This document shows positions 60,572 through 64,000 of a stretch of DNA of 64,000 bases, one piece after another (positions within the stretch are counted from its first letter, which is position 1; every line of letters starts with the position of its first letter). Where the stretch lies: positions 24,122 through 88,121 of the forward strand of contig UQVK01000005.1 of the NCBI GenBank assembly GCA_900544445.1. Reading direction: 5' to 3'. The stretch is from an uncultured Lachnospiraceae bacterium (GTDB taxonomy: Bacteria > Bacillota > Clostridia > Lachnospirales > Lachnospiraceae). Below the pieces are notes generated by a model. The model did no database searches, was not told the origin of the DNA, and saw only the letters and a list, made by a program, of their open reading frames with translations. The position numbers were made by a program, and so were the translations under genes.

Positions 60572-61974
60572 TGCGAAAAAGAAAGGGATATCCCGTATAT
60601 CCGCTGACGGCTGCTCAGAAGTTTCACTTTTTTTACCAGAATTTCTGCCCGAAAAAGGAGGTGCTGAACATCGGCACCAGCCTGACCATAGAGACGGAGC
60701 TGGACTGGGAGGAACTAAAACGGGCCATCTATAAGGCTTATGAGCGCTGCGACTCCATGCGTCTGCGCTTCGCGGCGGATAAGGAAGGAAACTGGTATCA
60801 GTATGTGGTCGAGAAGGAGGAGCGGGACATCGAGTTCATGGACTTTACCGGGAAGACCATGGAGGAGGCGGAAAGCCTGATGCGCAGCTGGACCCGTGTA
60901 CCATTCAAACGGGAGGATTCTCCCATGAACCGGATCGTCATGATCCGGATGCCGGACGGCTTCAACGGTCTGTATCTTCTGGTGGACCACATGACCATGG
61001 ACGCACAGTCTCTGATCTGTTTTCTGAAGGATATCATCGAGCTGTATTGTAACGCGAAATATGAAGGTGTGCCCTATCCGAAGGACATGGCTTCCTACCT
61101 GGAGCAGGTACAGAGGGATCTGGCATATGAGGCGGATTCTGCGGCGAAGAAGCGGGATGCGGCATACTTTGAAAAGATCATTGAGACCTCCGAGCCCATC
61201 TATAACGGCATCGACGGACCGGGGGCGCTGGAAGCGGAACGGGCCAGGATGAACAGGCCCGATCTCAGAGCTGCCATCAACGTTTCCGATTCTGTGGATT
61301 CTGCGTTGGATATTTTTCACCTGGAGGCCGAGCCCACAAAGCGTCTGATGGACTTCTGTGAGAAATATCATGTCTCTCTGGTCTGCCTGCTTCTGATGGG
61401 ACTTCGTACCTATTTTCAGAAAATGAACGGAAACGACGACGTGTCCATCAATACCGCCATCGCGCGCCGTGCCACCCTGAAGGAGAAAAAGTCGGGCGGA
61501 ACAAGAATCCATTCTTTCCCCTTCCGTACCATCATTTCTCCGGACAAGACCTTCCTGGAGGGCATCTATGAGATCCGTGACCTGCAGAACGAGTATTTCA
61601 TGCATGCCAACTACGACCCGGTGGCCTATTTTGCCCACAGAAACAAGGTTTATCCTCCGGCGGCTCCGGGAGAGACCTACGAGCCCATGTCCCTCACCTA
61701 TCAGCCGCTGACCCTGCAGGAGAAGGGGCTGGACAAGCTGGGAGGCATCCGCTATAAGACGAAGTGGTATCCCAACGGGGCGACCACCCAGGCCATGTAT
61801 CTGACCGTGATGCACCGTCCGGACGATAACGGACTGGACTTCAACTTCGAGCATCAGGTGAAGGCCGTGTCCAGAGAACAGCTGGAGTATCTGTATTACT
61901 ATCTGTGCAAAATCATGTTCAAGGGCGCGGAAAATCCGGATCTGCCCATTGGAGACATCATCAAGTTGATTTAA
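60568..61974 (+). CDS. Stand-alone condensation-domain (NRPS C-domain-like) protein
   Basis: A 468-residue protein that resembles NRPS condensation/chloramphenicol-acetyltransferase-fold acyltransferases. The active-site HHxxxDG motif reads D140-H-M-T-M-D145-A, so the catalytic second His and the Asp remain, while the first His is Asp and the Gly is Ala. The N-terminus (YPLTAAQKFHFFYQN) is of the C-domain type, and the C-terminal half has the expected second lobe. It probably joins an acyl group on the downstream ACP to an amine or alcohol acceptor; donor and acceptor are unknown. Start ATG overlaps the hydrolase stop codon. Confidence 0.85.
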   Translation: MMRKRKGYPVYPLTAAQKFHFFYQNFCPKKEVLNIGTSLTIETELDWEELKRAIYKAYERCDSMRLRFAADKEGNWYQYVVEKEERDIEFMDFTGKTMEEAESLMRSWTRVPFKREDSPMNRIVMIRMPDGFNGLYLLVDHMTMDAQSLICFLKDIIELYCNAKYEGVPYPKDMASYLEQVQRDLAYEADSAAKKRDAAYFEKIIETSEPIYNGIDGPGALEAERARMNRPDLRAAINVSDSVDSALDIFHLEAEPTKRLMDFCEKYHVSLVCLLLMGLRTYFQKMNGNDDVSINTAIARRATLKEKKSGGTRIHSFPFRTIISPDKTFLEGIYEIRDLQNEYFMHANYDPVAYFAHRNKVYPPAAPGETYEPMSLTYQPLTLQEKGLDKLGGIRYKTKWYPNGATTQAMYLTVMHRPDDNGLDFNFEHQVKAVSREQLEYLYYYLCKIMFKGAENPDLPIGDIIKLI

Positions 61975-62028
61975 GGAACAGGCGCGGCGATGGCTATGGC
62001 AGCGCCGCTGCCGGAATGGAGAAATGGT

Positions 62029-62268
62029 ATGTTTGAAAAGCTGGTAGAACTGATCTGTAATTATGTGGAGGTGGAGCCGGAAGAGGTGCATCCGGAATCC
62101 CGTTTCGTGGAGGATCTGGGATTTTCCTCCTTTGATTTCATGAGTATGCTGGGAGAAGCAGAGGAAGAGTTCGGCGTGGAGATTGATCCGCAGGAAGCTT
62201 CCGACATTCGTACCGTGCAGGAGGCTGTGGACTATCTGGCAGGACTGAAAGCAAAGCAGGAGTTTTGA
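62029..62268 (+). CDS. Acyl carrier protein (dedicated to the condensation operon)
   Basis: A 79-residue ACP distinct from the fatty-acid ACP at 44970. The phosphopantetheine Ser is in DLGFSSFDFMSML (Ser34, with SFD instead of the usual SLD); acidic helix II follows. I start at 62029 where GGAG is upstream; the open frame extends to 61990 without homology. It sits between the condensation protein and the ligase, so the ligase most likely loads its pantetheine arm. Confidence 0.92.
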   Translation: MFEKLVELICNYVEVEPEEVHPESRFVEDLGFSSFDFMSMLGEAEEEFGVEIDPQEASDIRTVQEAVDYLAGLKAKQEF

Positions 62269-62312
62269 AGCCGGAAAAAGGGTTGAAACCATGGAAAAGA
62301 GAGGGTCAGGTT

Positions 62313-63902
62313 ATGATGGAAAATAGAATGGAGATTTCTGGAGAAAAGGACAGCGTTTCCAGACGGGCAGAGACGGCTGCTGTTCCTGAAACGCATCTGT
62401 GCAGCACCATACGGGAAATCCTTGTGGAAAGTGAAAGAAAATACGGTCCCCTGGATGCAGTCCGCTTCAAACAGGGAAAAGGCAGCATTGCTGTCCGCAG
62501 TTATACGCAGCTTCGCCATGACAGCGAAAGCTTTTCCTGTGCTATCCGTGCGATGCTGCCGCAGGGAGCGCATGTGGCGGTTACGGGAATGACCTCATAC
62601 CCCTGGCTGGCGGCCTACCTGGGAACGGTGAACGCCGGGGATGTTGCGGTACCTCTGGACGTGTCCCTTCCGGCAGAGGAACTGTGCGAACTGGTTGACC
62701 GCTCCGACGCAGAGGCGCTGGTCCTGGACGAGGTGAGAAAAGATGTGGAGGCTATTGCAAGACAGCGCTGTCCGAAGCTGAAATATCTGATTTCCATGCA
62801 GAAACCGGAGGATGACGAAACGGCTCTTTCCTTCAGCGGCCTTCTGAAAAAATACGAAGGCTCCTTCGAGTATGAGCCGTCTCCGGAAGAGTTGTGCACC
62901 ATCATGTTTACCTCCGGAACCACGGGAAAGAGCAAGGGCGTCATGCTGACTCACAGAAATCTGGCAGAAAATGCCACCTGCCTGGATATGAAAATTCCTT
63001 CCCGGACAGTCATTCTTTCCGTCCTGCCCATTCACCATGCCTACTGCCTGAGCATGGATATCCTGAAAGGGCTTTCTCTGGGAAGCGTGATCTGCATCAA
63101 CGATTCCCTTTTGCGCGTGGCAAGAAACATTAAGCTCTTTGCACCGAATATGATTCTGATGGTTCCGCTGATGATTGAAACCATGGCGAAGAAGCTGGAG
63201 GATGCCGCAGGTCTTCCGCCGGAAATCGTAAAAAGAGAGGTGTTCGGAGAACAGTTCCACACCATCTGCAGCGGCGGCGCGTATCTGGATCCGGCCTATA
63301 TTGATCTGTTCGCCCGCTACGGAATCACCATCCTGCAGGGCTACGGCATGACGGAATGCGCTCCGGTTATCAGCACTACTGTAAGCTGGAACATCCGGAA
63401 GGAATCGGTAGGGCAGCTCCTGCCGAACTGTGAGGCGAGGGTGGTGGACGGCGAACTCCAGGTGCGCGGAAGCAGCGTGATGCAGGGCTATTATAAGATG
63501 CCGCAGGAAACGGCGGAAACCCTCGTGGACGGCTGGCTGAAAACCGGAGATCTGGGCTATGTGGACGAGGAAGGCTTCGTCTACCTGACCGGCCGCAGGA
63601 AAAATCTGATCATCACCAAAAACGGAGAGAACGTATCCCCCGAGGAACTGGAGAACCGGTTGGGAAGAAGCCGCCTGATTCAGGAAATTCTGGTGCGGGA
63701 AAACGCGGGCGTGATCGAGGCGGAGATTTTCCCGGACTATGAATATGTGAAAAAGCAGGGAATCACCGATATCCGTGCCGCGCTTCAGAAGGAGATCGAC
63801 AACTATAATAAGGAAGCTGCAGCTTATAAGAAGATTTACGGTCTGAAAGTGAGAGAGACAGAGTTTGAGAAAACGCCGTCGAAGAAGATTAAGAGATATT
63901 GA
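62313..63902 (+). CDS. AMP-forming acyl ligase (adenylation enzyme)
   Basis: A 529-residue ANL-superfamily enzyme that activates a carboxylic acid as an acyl-adenylate and transfers it to a thiol, here presumably the adjacent ACP. Motifs: FTSGTTGKSKGVMLTHRN (P-loop), LPIHHAYCL, LQGYGMTECAP, WLKTGDLGYVDEEGFVYLTG and the C-terminal TPSKKIKRY with the likely catalytic Lys. No thiolation or condensation domain is fused. The start at 62313 has a GAGGG site; in-frame TTG 62265 overlaps the ACP stop codon. The substrate (fatty acid or amino acid) cannot be read from the sequence. Nothing is seen in the remaining 98 bases. Confidence 0.9.
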   Translation: MMENRMEISGEKDSVSRRAETAAVPETHLCSTIREILVESERKYGPLDAVRFKQGKGSIAVRSYTQLRHDSESFSCAIRAMLPQGAHVAVTGMTSYPWLAAYLGTVNAGDVAVPLDVSLPAEELCELVDRSDAEALVLDEVRKDVEAIARQRCPKLKYLISMQKPEDDETALSFSGLLKKYEGSFEYEPSPEELCTIMFTSGTTGKSKGVMLTHRNLAENATCLDMKIPSRTVILSVLPIHHAYCLSMDILKGLSLGSVICINDSLLRVARNIKLFAPNMILMVPLMIETMAKKLEDAAGLPPEIVKREVFGEQFHTICSGGAYLDPAYIDLFARYGITILQGYGMTECAPVISTTVSWNIRKESVGQLLPNCEARVVDGELQVRGSSVMQGYYKMPQETAETLVDGWLKTGDLGYVDEEGFVYLTGRRKNLIITKNGENVSPEELENRLGRSRLIQEILVRENAGVIEAEIFPDYEYVKKQGITDIRAALQKEIDNYNKEAAAYKKIYGLKVRETEFEKTPSKKIKRY

Positions 63903-64000
63903 TGAATGTGTAAATGCGCAGCCGGGACTTTTGAACGAGTCCCGGGAGGCTGTAAAATATTCTGTGTCTATGGGAATGAAACCTTCCAGATAAGAATTCG

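Overview
The window looks like chromosomal DNA of an anaerobic, fermentative gut member of the Clostridia, most likely Lachnospiraceae. The basis is the housekeeping gene order (polA-coaE; DUF177-rpmF; plsX-acpP-rnc-smc-ftsY), the Pta-AckA acetate pathway, strong Shine-Dalgarno sites, Gram-positive promoters, and sugar uptake through LplA/LplB/LplC-type ABC transporters with large membrane-bound AraC regulators. Base composition is moderately GC-rich for the group. I recognised no rRNA, tRNA, CRISPR array, phage or intact insertion sequence.

Layout. 1-9.9 kb: core genes (3' part of polA, coaE, an MBL-fold nuclease, an ACT-domain/UPF0210 pair split by a small MITE-like element, tmcAL on the minus strand, pta-ackA). 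The gap before pta carries two tandem copies of a 126-bp structured repeat. 10-24.6 kb: a polysaccharide utilisation locus with a sulfatase, a GH88 unsaturated glucuronyl hydrolase, a heparinase II/III-like lyase, a membrane-bound AraC regulator, a lipoprotein/two-permease ABC importer, a predicted TIM-barrel glycosidase and a PHP-domain protein. The combination points to a sulfated, uronic-acid-containing glycan such as a glycosaminoglycan. 24.7-28.3 kb: a heterodimeric ABC exporter pair.

28.4-37.0 kb: an accessory segment with an AraC regulator, a GH109-like protein, Gfo/Idh/MocA oxidoreductases and a sugar isomerase, mixed with at least six damaged genes: antitoxin and toxin remnants, a frameshifted spore-type small protein, an internally deleted Nmad3 gene, a frameshifted oxidoreductase and an AraC gene with a nonsense codon. 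37.1-39.9 kb: an MBOAT O-acyltransferase and a secreted SGNH hydrolase. 39.9-51.9 kb: the lipid/ribosome/chromosome core operon, with two unrelated genes (secreted phosphoesterase, YibE/F-type membrane protein) sitting between rpmF and plsX, followed by ilvA. 52-58.3 kb: YitT-type protein, a second ABC exporter pair and an unknown membrane protein. 58.4-63.9 kb: a TetR regulator facing an operon of SCP2-domain protein, alpha/beta hydrolase, stand-alone condensation-domain protein, acyl carrier protein and AMP-forming ligase. This is a compact candidate biosynthetic system with two palindromic operators in its promoter region.

A recurring theme is a three-hairpin element (H1-H2-H3) placed directly before the ribosome binding site of four separate glycan-metabolism genes, always in the same orientation as the gene. 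Compensatory changes between copies support a conserved structure. This leader family and the condensation/ACP/ligase operon are the two observations I consider most worth follow-up.
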